Assembly: GCA_020860715.1 (NCBI GenBank)
Contig: JAJBTU010000023.1
Span: forward strand, 102,692-135,420
Length of the DNA: 32,729 bases
DNA from: Clostridiales bacterium
GTDB taxonomy: Bacteria > Bacillota > Clostridia > Lachnospirales > Lachnospiraceae
Direction: 5' to 3'
In this document: one piece after another, positions 24,850-32,729 of the stretch
How positions within the stretch are numbered: the first letter of the stretch is position 1
How the letters are laid out: the number at the start of each line of letters is the position of its first letter
Translations under genes and position numbers: made by a program
Notes under the pieces: generated by a model
Databases searched by the model: none
What the model was told of the DNA's origin: nothing
Seen by the model: the letters and a program-made list of their open reading frames with translations, nothing else

Positions 24850-26068
24850 TAATAAAGTGCTGTTTCAGTCGGCAAAAACAGTGGGAAAAGATACTATATG
24901 GACGATTTCAGCAATGGTTCTTATGAATGTTGTGGTTCAGTTTTTGATTTATCCGTTATGGTCCAGAATTTTTGGAGATGAAATATATGGTGAAATTGTC
25001 TATGCAATGTCTATCGTGAATGTTTTTGCTACATCGATAGGTGTTGGGGTTAATTATGCTCGTATGAAAGACAGCACTGCAAACTCAGCGAAAAGCTGCG
25101 ATTATAATGGAATGCTGTTATTATTAAGTTTATGCGCAATGGCGATAAGCTATGTTATTTTGTTTTTTAGCAGCCTTGAGTTGTCATTTGTTGATATCTT
25201 TTTAACAGGCATATTGTGTTTTGTAACGATATGGCGCTATTACTCAGATGTAGAATTTCGATTAAATTTGGATTATAAAGGATATTTTAAATATTATTTT
25301 GCAATTAGTGTTGGCTACGGAATTGGTTTGATTATTTTCATGCTAACAAGACGTTGGCCTTTGGCGCTGCTACCAGGAGAAATTGCGGGACTTATATATA
25401 TTGCAACAAAAACACATATTTTTCAGAGCATTAAATCGGATAAAGATAAGAAAACTTTTAGCATAATTGTTAAAACAGCATTGACTTTAGTTGCAACAAA
25501 TTTTATTGCTAATCTAATTTTTAATGGGGATCGTATTCTGCTACAAAATATTTTGGGCGGAGCTGCTGTGACAACCTATTATATTGCTTCTCTGACAGGT
25601 AAGACGATGAGTTTGATTACAACGCCTTTGAATAGTGTGTTGATTGGATATTTATCCAGATATGAAGCTAAAATATCTCGAAAGATAGTTATTATCTTTT
25701 CAATAGTTACGTTAGGTGCCATAGCGGGTGCAACGTGTGTTGGTGTGGTCGGTTCTCATATCCTGATTAAACTATTATATCCGGGAAATTATGAGGCTGT
25801 AAAGCCATATTTGGTGGCTGCTAATTTGGCACAGGTGATTTATTTTATGACGAATATTGTAACTACGTTTTTATTGAGGATTGCTGATACTCGATTCCAG
25901 GTTGTTGTAAATATTACTTATATGGTTTTGTTCATAGTGCTGTGTATACCTGCCACTTTAAATGGAGGAGTATGGGGGTTTTGTGTAGCATTATTGATTG
26001 TAAACTTTCTTCGGTATATGCTGGCGCTCATATTGTGTTTTGTTGGAGAATCACGGATGAATAAATAA
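24836..26068 (+). CDS. Wzx-type polysaccharide flippase
   Basis: The 410-residue protein is hydrophobic throughout, with about 12 predicted membrane segments and the polysaccharide-synthesis (MOP superfamily) look: an amphipathic N-terminus, FLIYPLWSRIFGDEIYGEIVY in the first helix pair, and NGDRILLQNILGGAAVTTYYIAS in the middle. Such proteins flip undecaprenyl-linked repeat units to the outer face. AGAGGAG precedes ATG 24836, which lies inside the end of the previous gene. The Wzy-like fusion at 4832 could be its polymerase partner. Confidence 0.86.
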   Translation: MRVRNNKVLFQSAKTVGKDTIWTISAMVLMNVVVQFLIYPLWSRIFGDEIYGEIVYAMSIVNVFATSIGVGVNYARMKDSTANSAKSCDYNGMLLLLSLCAMAISYVILFFSSLELSFVDIFLTGILCFVTIWRYYSDVEFRLNLDYKGYFKYYFAISVGYGIGLIIFMLTRRWPLALLPGEIAGLIYIATKTHIFQSIKSDKDKKTFSIIVKTALTLVATNFIANLIFNGDRILLQNILGGAAVTTYYIASLTGKTMSLITTPLNSVLIGYLSRYEAKISRKIVIIFSIVTLGAIAGATCVGVVGSHILIKLLYPGNYEAVKPYLVAANLAQVIYFMTNIVTTFLLRIADTRFQVVVNITYMVLFIVLCIPATLNGGVWGFCVALLIVNFLRYMLALILCFVGESRMNK

Positions 26069-26129
26069 TTCCATTAGGTAGAGTTGAATTTAGTAATACT
26101 TTTGTTGAAAAATGTATGGGGGAATTAAA

Positions 26130-26840
26130 ATGGTATTTGCATTGATTCTATCGGGAGGCATTGGAACAAGAATGCGTCAGGATGGCTTCCCAAAACAATA
26201 TATTAAGGTAAATAAAAAGCCGGTGCTGATATATACATTAGAAAAGTTTGAACAATGTTCTATGATTGATCAGGTTATATTGGTTGCTGATGAACAATGG
26301 AAAGAAAAGATTCTTGAATGGTTGGACGAATATCATATTAAAAAAATAACGGCATTTGCGAAACCCGGAAGTTCTCGACAAGGTTCTATTGTTAATGGGC
26401 TGAGCGCTTGTGTACATATTTCAGGAAAGCAAGAAGATCGGGTAGTTATCCATGATGCGGCAAGGCCAATGGTAAGCGATACACTTATTACTGAATGTTT
26501 GAAACAATTGGATACATATGATGGGTGTATGCCAGTTCTGCCAATAAATGATACTGTGTATCAAAGCAACGATGGCAAAAGTATTACTCATTTACTTGAC
26601 CGTAATACTCTTTTTGCCGGACAGGCGCCTGAAGCGTTTAAGCTGATGCGATATTGGGAGATTAACAGGAATGCGACAGAAGAAGAGATAAACAATACAC
26701 GAGGTACAAGTGAAATAGCTTATCGAAATGGCCTGAATATTAGCTTGATTCCAGGGGAAGATATAAATTTTAAGTTGACAACGCCTGCTGACTTGGAGCA
26801 TTTTAAAGCATTAATGGGGGAAAATCATGAAATCATATAA
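26130..26840 (+). CDS. IspD/TarI-like cytidylyltransferase (CDP-polyol candidate)
   Basis: This 236-residue enzyme has the IspD/TarI fold signatures: LILSGGIGTRM at the N-terminus, FPKQYIKVNKKPVLIYTLEKF, the VVIHDAARPMVS motif and GQAPEAFK followed by a terminal KLTTPADL. IspD makes CDP-methylerythritol, TarI makes CDP-ribitol, and human ISPD (CRPPA) also makes CDP-ribitol. I start at ATG 26130 because GGGGGA lies just upstream and the fold begins at once; an in-frame ATG at 26112 adds six residues. The three genes after it encode polyol-phosphate-type functions, so a CDP-pentitol product fits better than isoprenoid synthesis. Confidence 0.85.
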   Translation: MVFALILSGGIGTRMRQDGFPKQYIKVNKKPVLIYTLEKFEQCSMIDQVILVADEQWKEKILEWLDEYHIKKITAFAKPGSSRQGSIVNGLSACVHISGKQEDRVVIHDAARPMVSDTLITECLKQLDTYDGCMPVLPINDTVYQSNDGKSITHLLDRNTLFAGQAPEAFKLMRYWEINRNATEEEINNTRGTSEIAYRNGLNISLIPGEDINFKLTTPADLEHFKALMGENHEII

Positions 26841-27852
26841 TTTACATGCGGTAGATGATTTGAGATATGAGGAGGTTGACTTACCAGAATTACAGAAGGA
26901 CTGGGTTTTGGTTAAGGTAATGGCAAGCGGAATATGCAGTTCTGATATTCCCAGAATTTTTAAAAAAGGAACCTATCATTTTCCAACGATTCCGGGACAT
27001 GAATTTTCAGGCTTGATAGTCAAGACCTATGATGAAGAACATCAGGATCTGTTAGGAAAGAGAGTGGGTGTGTTTCCCTTGATTCCATGTAATAAATGCT
27101 GCCAATGTCAGCAGGGAAAATATGAGATGTGTGAAAACTATGATTATATAGGGTCAAGGCGAGATGGCGCTTTTGCTGAGTATGTTGCGGTCCCAGAGTG
27201 GAACCTGATAGAGTTGCCTGATACAATCAGTTATGAAGAAGCAGCTATGTTAGAACCTCTATCAGTTGCCCTTCATGCGGTTAAAAGAGCCGGAGATATT
27301 CAAAATTGCAAAGTGGGTATTGTTGGAACAGGCATGATTGGCTTTGCAGCTGCTGAGTGGGCGGCAGCTTATGGGGCCAAGAAAGTTTATGTGATTGGGA
27401 GAAATTCTGAAAAGAAGAAGTATTTGAGCAGTAATGATAAAATTATGTATATAAATAAAATGGAAGAAATAAAATGCCCGGAATGTGATCTTGTTATTGA
27501 GGCAGTTGGCTCTAATTCTTCGATTGAAATGGCGATAAATATGGTGAATTCTGGTGGCCGTATTGTGCTTATGGGGAATCCGGAGGGAGATATTCACTTG
27601 AGACAAGATGTTTATTGGAAAATCCTTCGCAAACAAGTTCAGATAGCAGGTACATGGAACTCATCTTATGAAAAAAGAGCAAGATCAGATTGGTCAGAGG
27701 CTGTTCAGGCTTTAGCGGATAAAAGAATTTGCGTTAGTAACTTGATTTCACATTGTTTACCAAAGTCAGACTTGCGGACAGGCTTAGATATTATGCGGGA
27801 ACACAAGGAATCTTATTGTAAAGTAATGGTCAGGTGGGACGAGGACAAATAA
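26827..27852 (+). CDS. Zinc-dependent MDR dehydrogenase (polyol-phosphate type)
   Basis: The 341-residue medium-chain dehydrogenase has catalytic zinc ligands C37 and H58/E59 (GHEFSG), a structural zinc site C88-C91-C94-C102, and a Rossmann loop GIVGTGMIGFAA near 164-175. Overall it resembles sorbitol and galactitol-1-phosphate 5-dehydrogenases, whose reverse reaction reduces a ketose phosphate. TarJ, the ribulose-5-phosphate reductase that partners TarI, is also an MDR protein. It overlaps the cytidylyltransferase gene by 14 bases and the epimerase follows with no gap. I infer reduction of ribulose- or xylulose-5-phosphate to a pentitol phosphate. Confidence 0.85.
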   Translation: MKSYNLHAVDDLRYEEVDLPELQKDWVLVKVMASGICSSDIPRIFKKGTYHFPTIPGHEFSGLIVKTYDEEHQDLLGKRVGVFPLIPCNKCCQCQQGKYEMCENYDYIGSRRDGAFAEYVAVPEWNLIELPDTISYEEAAMLEPLSVALHAVKRAGDIQNCKVGIVGTGMIGFAAAEWAAAYGAKKVYVIGRNSEKKKYLSSNDKIMYINKMEEIKCPECDLVIEAVGSNSSIEMAINMVNSGGRIVLMGNPEGDIHLRQDVYWKILRKQVQIAGTWNSSYEKRARSDWSEAVQALADKRICVSNLISHCLPKSDLRTGLDIMREHKESYCKVMVRWDEDK

Positions 27853-28527
27853 ATGATTGCAATTTCAGCATCAATCATGTGCGCGGATTTACTTCATTTA
27901 TCAGAAGAAATTAACAAATTAGAAAATGAAAAAATTGAATATCTGCATTTGGATGTCATGGATGGGCATTTTGTGGACAATATAACACTTGGAATTGATT
28001 TATGCGCAGCCTTAGGAGCGTATTCTACCCCCAGAGACATTCATATGCTTGCAGAAAACCCAGGACGATATGTTGATAAGTTTAATTTGAAACCTGGGGA
28101 AATTTATCAGGCTCATTATGAATGTGGAGAGGAATTCGTTCAGTTGGCTGACAGAGTGCATACTTATGGAGCAAAATTTGGTCTGGTATTGAATCCGGAA
28201 ACTACAATTGAGGAAACAGAGCAGTATTTAGACAAAGTGGATGTTATAACTTTGATGATGATAAAGCCTGGTTTTGCGGGACTTCCAATGGAAGAAGGTA
28301 TGCTTAAAAAAATTTTATATGTGAGACAATGGCTTGATCAATACAATATAAATGGAAATGATTTTAAAAATATAATAATTGAAGTAGACGGACACGTATG
28401 CTTCGAAAATGTTTCTTCCATGTACCAGAATGGTGCGAGAATATTTGTGGGAGGATCCTCTTCCATATTTAAGAAAGATATACTTATTTCAGATGGCATA
28501 AGGAAATTGCGAAATAGCATTTATTAA
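27853..28527 (+). CDS. Ribulose-phosphate 3-epimerase homologue
   Basis: The 224-residue TIM-barrel protein keeps the four metal ligands of pentulose-phosphate 3-epimerase: H32 and D34 in LHLDVMDGH, H64 in DIHML and D178 in IEVDGH. The phosphate-binding VGGSSSIF near 198-205 is present. Several usual motifs are altered: the common DGG becomes DGH and the GFGGQ loop becomes GFAGLP, so it is a divergent paralogue. Start ATG 27853 follows the previous stop immediately. In this operon it would supply xylulose-5-phosphate from ribulose-5-phosphate, pointing to D-arabinitol- or xylitol-phosphate. Confidence 0.85.
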   Translation: MIAISASIMCADLLHLSEEINKLENEKIEYLHLDVMDGHFVDNITLGIDLCAALGAYSTPRDIHMLAENPGRYVDKFNLKPGEIYQAHYECGEEFVQLADRVHTYGAKFGLVLNPETTIEETEQYLDKVDVITLMMIKPGFAGLPMEEGMLKKILYVRQWLDQYNINGNDFKNIIIEVDGHVCFENVSSMYQNGARIFVGGSSSIFKKDILISDGIRKLRNSIY

Positions 28528-28557
28528 ATTGTATATGAATGAGAAAAGGTGAAAATT

Positions 28558-29361
28558 ATGGATATTAATGAATTACATGGTATTTTGTTTGATATGCTTT
28601 CGATTATTGACGATATTTGCAAAGAAGAAGATGTTCCATATATGTTAGGAGGTGGAACGATGTTGGGGGCTGTTCGCCATCATGGATTTATTCCGTGGGA
28701 TGATGATGCGGATATCTGCATATGGCGAAAAGATTATCCCAAAATGAGAAAAGCATTGAAAGAAAAACTTCCGCCTCATTTGCAGCTGGTGGAAACCGAA
28801 GATTTATTTCCAACTTTTCATGATTTTATATGCCGCATACAGGACACCCGATATTATTGGCATACATCGACAGCAGAAGATGATTTTTATGATAATAAAC
28901 AGAACCATGTATGCGTAGATATATTTTTTGTTGATTATGCGGGTAATACCATTAAAGATGTAAACAGGATGGCACTTAAGCGTAAAATTGTGTATGGTCT
29001 TTCCATGGGGCACAGATTTACAATGCATGATGAAAAATACTCTCTTATGGAAAAAATACAGGCAACTATTCTCTCGGGAATTGGCAGGTTAATACCAATG
29101 AGTACATTACATAAATGGTACTACTGTGTTGCAGATAAATATAAAAAGAATCCAACAAAATATTGTATGATTACGAACGATCTTTTGAACTACATCTCTT
29201 TGCCATATGAAAGTGCATGGTTTATGGAACGGGTGAATATGCCGTTTGAGAGTAAATGTTTTCCGGTTCAGGCAGGCTATCATGAAAAGCTGACCCTGCA
29301 ATATGGAGATTATATGCAGCCACCAAAGGATAAGGGGATATATAATCAGCATTTGGGATAA
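28558..29361 (+). CDS. LicD-family phosphotransferase
   Basis: The 267-residue protein carries the LicD/fukutin signature: GGGTMLGAVR (31-40) followed by GFIPWDDDAD (43-52), the acidic metal site of this nucleotidyltransferase-fold family. LicD of streptococci and Haemophilus transfers phosphocholine from CDP-choline to glycans; the human relatives fukutin and FKRP transfer ribitol-5-phosphate from CDP-ribitol. The upstream cytidylyltransferase, dehydrogenase and epimerase make CDP-pentitol the likely donor. Start ATG 28558 is chosen because AAGGTG lies seven bases upstream; a GTG at 28549 is also in frame. Confidence 0.87.
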   Translation: MDINELHGILFDMLSIIDDICKEEDVPYMLGGGTMLGAVRHHGFIPWDDDADICIWRKDYPKMRKALKEKLPPHLQLVETEDLFPTFHDFICRIQDTRYYWHTSTAEDDFYDNKQNHVCVDIFFVDYAGNTIKDVNRMALKRKIVYGLSMGHRFTMHDEKYSLMEKIQATILSGIGRLIPMSTLHKWYYCVADKYKKNPTKYCMITNDLLNYISLPYESAWFMERVNMPFESKCFPVQAGYHEKLTLQYGDYMQPPKDKGIYNQHLG

Positions 29362-29409
29362 TACAAAATCAGAAGATTTTATGAATTGGATAGGAAAGAG
29401 ACATTTACT

Positions 29410-30410
29410 ATGAGAGATGAAAAATACGATGTGGCAAGGGCAATAGCCATTTATTTTGTTGTTGTGGGTCATGTGCTTATCTCCTTAAATGTACATGTAT
29501 TTAGGTTTGTTTTGTTTTTTCATATGCCATTGTTCTTTTTTATTAGTGGATATTTCCTGAACTCAAGCATCAAAAAATATTGTTTTGGTACATTTTTAAA
29601 GAAAAAAGTAAAGACTTTGATTGTTCCTTTCTTAGTATGGTCTTTAATATCTTTTGCTATGAATATATTGCTATTAGTTAATGGTGGCAATTTTAATTTA
29701 AAAAATGTAATAGAACAATTTGTTGAGATATTTTTATACGCCAGATCATTGTGGTTTTTAGTGATACTTTTCTTTTCGTCGGTGTTTTTGGCTTTATTCG
29801 TTTATTCCATAAAGTGTAAATATATGGGATTATTATTTTGTGCTGGTAGTTGGCTGATATTGTCGTTCTTTTTGAATTTAGTAAATGATAATATATTAGC
29901 TGCCTACAAATTCAAATGGCTTTTCCCCTTTTTGCTAATTGGATATTGCTTTTCAGAAAGTCCATGGCGATATTCAATTTCTTTTGTAAAATCGGGAATT
30001 TTTTGCACTATTAGTTTGATAATATATATTTTGCTGACTAATTTATTGTATACAGATGCTTTTTTTGAAGCATATTCTACGTTTACATACACAAATATAG
30101 AGGAAATGTTTGCTGGAATGGTTTATTATATGATTAGTATTTTTGGCATTTATGTTAGTATTATTTGTTCTCAAAAATTATTGAATTTAAGGATGTCAAA
30201 ATATCTGAAATTTATTGGGGGGCAACTTTAGATATTTATATAATGCATATGCTGTTTATTAAAGTATTATCGTCGATCTTTTTGGTGGAAGGGAACATCA
30301 TATATATTTATGCTGTGACGATTTCTGCAATTATTGTACTTTTGTGCTTATTGCTCAGACATATATTTGGAAGAAATAAGTTATATAATGTTTCTATGGG
30401 ACGCTTTTGA
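29410..30410 (+). pseudogene. Acyltransferase-3 family gene with a frameshift in a G tract
   Basis: The first frame (29410 to stop at 30229-30231) encodes 273 residues of a multi-helix acyltransferase-3 protein, with VARAIAIYFVVVGHV and HMPLFFFISGYF as the family's N-terminal motifs. It breaks off after LKFIGGQL. In another frame the missing C-terminus continues as TLDIYIMHMLFIKVL to a TGA at 30410. The break lies at six G residues (30217-30222); adding one G restores IGGATLDIYIMH and a normal length of about 333 residues. Such enzymes O-acetylate surface glycans. The frameshift may be phase variation, true decay or a sequencing error. A TTG at 29386 is an alternative start. Confidence 0.78.
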
Positions 30411-30477
30411 AATATTGTAAGTAAGCAGAATATTCAATCTAGAAAGAAAATTGATTATTCTTGTGAAAATGTACCTG

Positions 30478-30543
30478 TGTTCCGGAGGAACGGATACCGC
30501 TGTTCCGGAGGAACGATACCGTCAGTCCGGACAGCGGATACCG
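30478..30543 (+). repeat. Tandem short repeats at the end of the IS21 element
   Basis: TGTTCCGGAGGAACGGATACC starts at 30478 and recurs at 30501 with one G missing; a third diverged copy, around 30524-30543, keeps CCGGACAGCGGATACCG. Each of the first two contains the small hairpin GTTCC-GGA-GGAAC. IS21-family elements carry multiple short repeats at their termini for IstA binding, so this marks the istB-side end of the element. The exact terminus is near 30476-30478. The rest of the 160 bases between the acyltransferase and istB holds nothing else recognisable. Confidence 0.6.
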
Positions 30544-30571
30544 TTATGATTGATAAGTTGCCCGTGCGAGT

Positions 30572-31348
30572 TTACTCGCTTAATGCCGGATCCATCCCGT
30601 ATACTTCCCGCATGGACTTATAGTTCGCCGGATCGATAGGGATGATGTTCACTGTGTACCCATCGTACTTGATGCGGTCGATGATTGCTTCCGCAAGAGG
30701 GCTGTCGTCCCCGCCAAGCTGATCATACCAGCCACTGGAATCATACTGTGAACAGAATATCGTAGATGATTTCTTACGTCTCCTGTGAAGCAGTTCCAGA
30801 ATATCGTGCTGCTCTGATTCGTTCGGCTTAAGGAGGAGCCATTCATCGATGATGAGCAGGATCGGGTTTGCATACTTGGCCTGTACTTTCTTGTAGGTGC
30901 CGTCGTTACGGGCCATCTCCAGTTCAAGGAGAAGGTCAGGCAGACGGATGTACTTTGTCTTGTAACGCTGTTTGCATGCCTCCATACCGAGCGCACAGGC
31001 CAGATAAGTCTTGCCGCTGCCGGTGGCACCAGTAATAAAGACATTCCTGTGGTCCGCGATGTATTCGCAGGTCGCAAGCTTTTCAATCAGGTTACGGTTG
31101 AGCTTGCGTCCGGACGTATAGTCGATATCCGAGATATGGGCTTCCGGCTGGTCAAACCCGGCATTCCGGATCAGCCGCTTTAAGCTGTTGCTCTTGCGGT
31201 TGTTATACTCAATGTCGACAAGCATCGCGAAACGATCCTCAAAGGAGACATCCTTCATTTTAGGATCATTGACCTGGGTGCAGAAACCATCCGCCATTGA
31301 GGTCATGCGCATTTCAATTAATTTATCAGTTGTGCTCTGGATACTCAT
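30572..31348 (-). CDS. istB: IS21 helper ATPase IstB
   Basis: The 258-residue AAA+ protein helps the IstA transposase choose and remodel target DNA. It shows the Walker A motif GATGSGKT, a Walker B LLIIDEW and the IstB C-terminal SPLAEAIIDRI segment. I place the start at the CAT at 31346-31348 because a perfect AGGAGG (complement of 31359-31364) lies ten bases upstream; the frame is open further into istA. Length is normal for the family and the gene appears intact. Confidence 0.93.
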   Translation of the reverse strand: MSIQSTTDKLIEMRMTSMADGFCTQVNDPKMKDVSFEDRFAMLVDIEYNNRKSNSLKRLIRNAGFDQPEAHISDIDYTSGRKLNRNLIEKLATCEYIADHRNVFITGATGSGKTYLACALGMEACKQRYKTKYIRLPDLLLELEMARNDGTYKKVQAKYANPILLIIDEWLLLKPNESEQHDILELLHRRRKKSSTIFCSQYDSSGWYDQLGGDDSPLAEAIIDRIKYDGYTVNIIPIDPANYKSMREVYGMDPALSE

Positions 31349-31355
31349 AGTCTTC

Positions 31356-32683
31356 TTACCTCCTGTAGTAATCAGCGCCTCTGGTGAGCGCATGACTGTT
31401 CCGTGTTGAAGTGGTCTTAGTTGTGGCTTCATTTCCGTTATCATCCGGCTCTGCCCTGTCACTACCGGTATCAAGGATGTTCTTGATGCTCTTGTAACTG
31501 GGCGAGGCTGTAAAGGAAAGCGCCTTCCTGCAGGCGGCTTCCAGACGGTTGACAGAATACTTGTCTGCCAGCTTCAGAAGTCCCATGCAGCTCCTGTAAG
31601 ACTGCTGTTCCACGCGTTTGGAGGTGAGGATGGCATCCACCACCTGATAGGTATTTTCACCGATACGTTCCGCCCATTTGCGGAAACGGTCGCCATTCCA
31701 TTCCAGATACTGCTGATGGGAAGGCGGCATATGCTCGGTAACAGTGCTGTACTGCCCCTTGCGGCCGTATAAACGGCGGTGGGAAGCAATACGGTTGTTG
31801 TTATAGAAAATCTCAACCATCTTATCCGTAACCCGCACATCGACCTTACGCTTGATATATTCATACGGGACAGAATAAAGCATCCCGGCGCAGGAGATGT
31901 GGTAGTTGAACTGGACGGTAGCCTGTTTCCATTCCGCCAGTTCATACGGATAAGCGGGCAGGGGAGCTAAAAGCGGAAGCTCCTCTTCATGGAAGATATC
32001 ATACCGGCTGCCCTCCTTCTTCTGGAACGGGCGGTGGCTGAATTCTTCCAGTTTCTGCCGGATTGCCCGGTTCAACTCTTCAAAGGAGAAGAACTGTTCA
32101 TTGCGCAGTGCAGCCGTGATCCAGGTGGAAATATTACCCACGCTACCTTCAGCATTCGGCTTATCCTTGGGGGCACGTACGCGGGCAGGGATGACAGCGG
32201 TGCCATAGTGCTCTGCCATCTCCTGGTAAACAGCGTTGATCCGCTGGTCTTTCCAGCCCTTGTTATGGTCAACAGCGGTACGGCAGTTGTCCGGTACGAG
32301 GATTCTGGCTACTCCGCCAAAGTATTCGTACATGTGGACGTGGGCCGTAATCCATGAGTGCTGCTTCTCATCAACAAAAGCCTCGACATACGGATACATG
32401 CTGTATGTCATGACACCGACAAAGAGCCAGGCATTGATAATCTCGCCGGTGTCGGGATCAATGACGTGGGCCGGATCACCCGCCCAGTCAACTTCGACCT
32501 GTTCCCAGGCTTACGGTTGATGTGCATCGTGGCGCGGCGTTTCTGCTCATCCTGCTGGATGTAATAGCAGAACTGGGAATACATAAGCGGATCATCGCCA
32601 GCCCTTTTACAGTCCTCCAGATACTCTGTCCACAGGAGTTTCTTGTTGACCCCGTTGCGGAGGAGTTCCTTACGGGTAAGCAC
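31356..32683 (-). pseudogene. istA: IS21 transposase IstA, frameshifted and truncated
   Basis: The larger part (31356-32411 and upstream in the same frame) encodes the IstA catalytic core and C-terminus, including VPDNCRTAV with the second catalytic aspartate and KPNAEGSVG with the glutamate. The N-terminal portion (GTG at 32683, LTRKELLRNGVNKK...) is in another frame. The join is at CCC 32504-32506: reading GGGG instead of GGG on the minus strand restores EQVEVDWAGD, which holds the first catalytic aspartate. The N-terminal helix-turn-helix region expected upstream is absent; a stop lies just before the GTG. The transposase is therefore probably inactive. Confidence 0.82.
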
Positions 32684-32729
32684 TCAAACATGAGTACCAC
32701 ATAATGAAAGAACCCGCCAAAATGGCGGA

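Larger units (their letters stand above)
30476..32690 (-). mobile_element. IS21-family insertion sequence, damaged
   Basis: The element carries istB and a broken istA on the minus strand, seven bases apart, plus repeated terminal sequence near 30478-30543. It ends the glycan locus just downstream of the acyltransferase. The istA-side terminus was not found: istA similarity stops near 32683 and the last 40 bases of the window, including a CCGCCA/TGGCGG hairpin (32714-32728), look unrelated. Confidence 0.8.

Noticed and set aside
30478-30543. Possible CRISPR array from the three short repeats
   Set aside because: The repeats are almost directly adjacent with no spacers and lie at the end of an IS21 element.
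32714-32728. CCGCCA/TGGCGG hairpin at the window end as a terminator or IS end
   Set aside because: Too little flanking sequence is available to tell; no U-run is visible on the plus strand.

Overview
The window looks like chromosomal DNA from a low-to-mid GC Gram-positive anaerobe, most likely a gut Lachnospiraceae-type Clostridia. This rests on an OmpR/PhoB two-component pair, a YkuD L,D-transpeptidase with a lipid-free membrane anchor, Gram-positive Shine-Dalgarno sites (AGGAGG type), a TagA-type teichoic-acid glycosyltransferase domain and an IS21 element of the kind common in that family. No rRNA, tRNA or CRISPR array was seen. The species cannot be named from sequence alone.

Layout. 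(1) 1-3.9 kb: response regulator, sensor kinase and L,D-transpeptidase, probably cell-envelope housekeeping. (2) 3.9-9.6 kb, GC-rich: rmlA-like nucleotidyltransferase, a fused Wzy-like polymerase/TagA glycosyltransferase, and two GT4-type glycosyltransferases. (3) 9.7-13.0 kb, more AT-rich: a three-gene module (DUF262 protein, AAA/OLD-like ATPase, DUF4160-like protein) with its own consensus promoter. A short direct repeat and pieces of an interrupted reading frame flank it. I read it as a candidate mobile defence-type module inserted in the glycan locus. (4) 13.3-20.9 kb: rfbF, rfbG, rfbH, then a DRE-TIM aldolase with an extra C-terminal domain, an acetolactate-synthase-like ThDP enzyme and an SDR reductase. 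Together they resemble a CDP-3,6-dideoxy-4-keto-hexose pathway extended by carbon-carbon bond formation, like yersiniose A synthesis but with an added aldolase. (5) 20.9-21.5 kb: decayed 3' end of an ATPase gene and of a TOPRIM-like partner. (6) 21.5-30.4 kb, strongly AT-rich: polyprenyl-phosphate GT2, a large membrane protein with a GT87-like core, a Wzx-type flippase, then an IspD/TarI-like cytidylyltransferase, an MDR polyol-phosphate dehydrogenase, a ribulose-phosphate 3-epimerase homologue and a LicD transferase (a probable CDP-pentitol route), and a frameshifted acyltransferase. (7) 30.4-32.7 kb: IS21-family element on the minus strand with a damaged istA.

As a whole, the window is a mosaic locus for a cell-surface glycopolymer, either a capsule or a teichoic-acid-like polymer. 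Its genes suggest an undecaprenyl-linked chain carrying a 3,6-dideoxy branched sugar and pentitol-phosphate groups, exported by a Wzx/Wzy-type route. No initiating phosphoglycosyltransferase and no chain-length regulator are in view, so the locus probably extends past the window or uses enzymes encoded elsewhere. The most novel-looking parts are the aldolase/ThDP/SDR cassette, the DUF262/ATPase/DUF4160-like module and the polymerase-TagA fusion.
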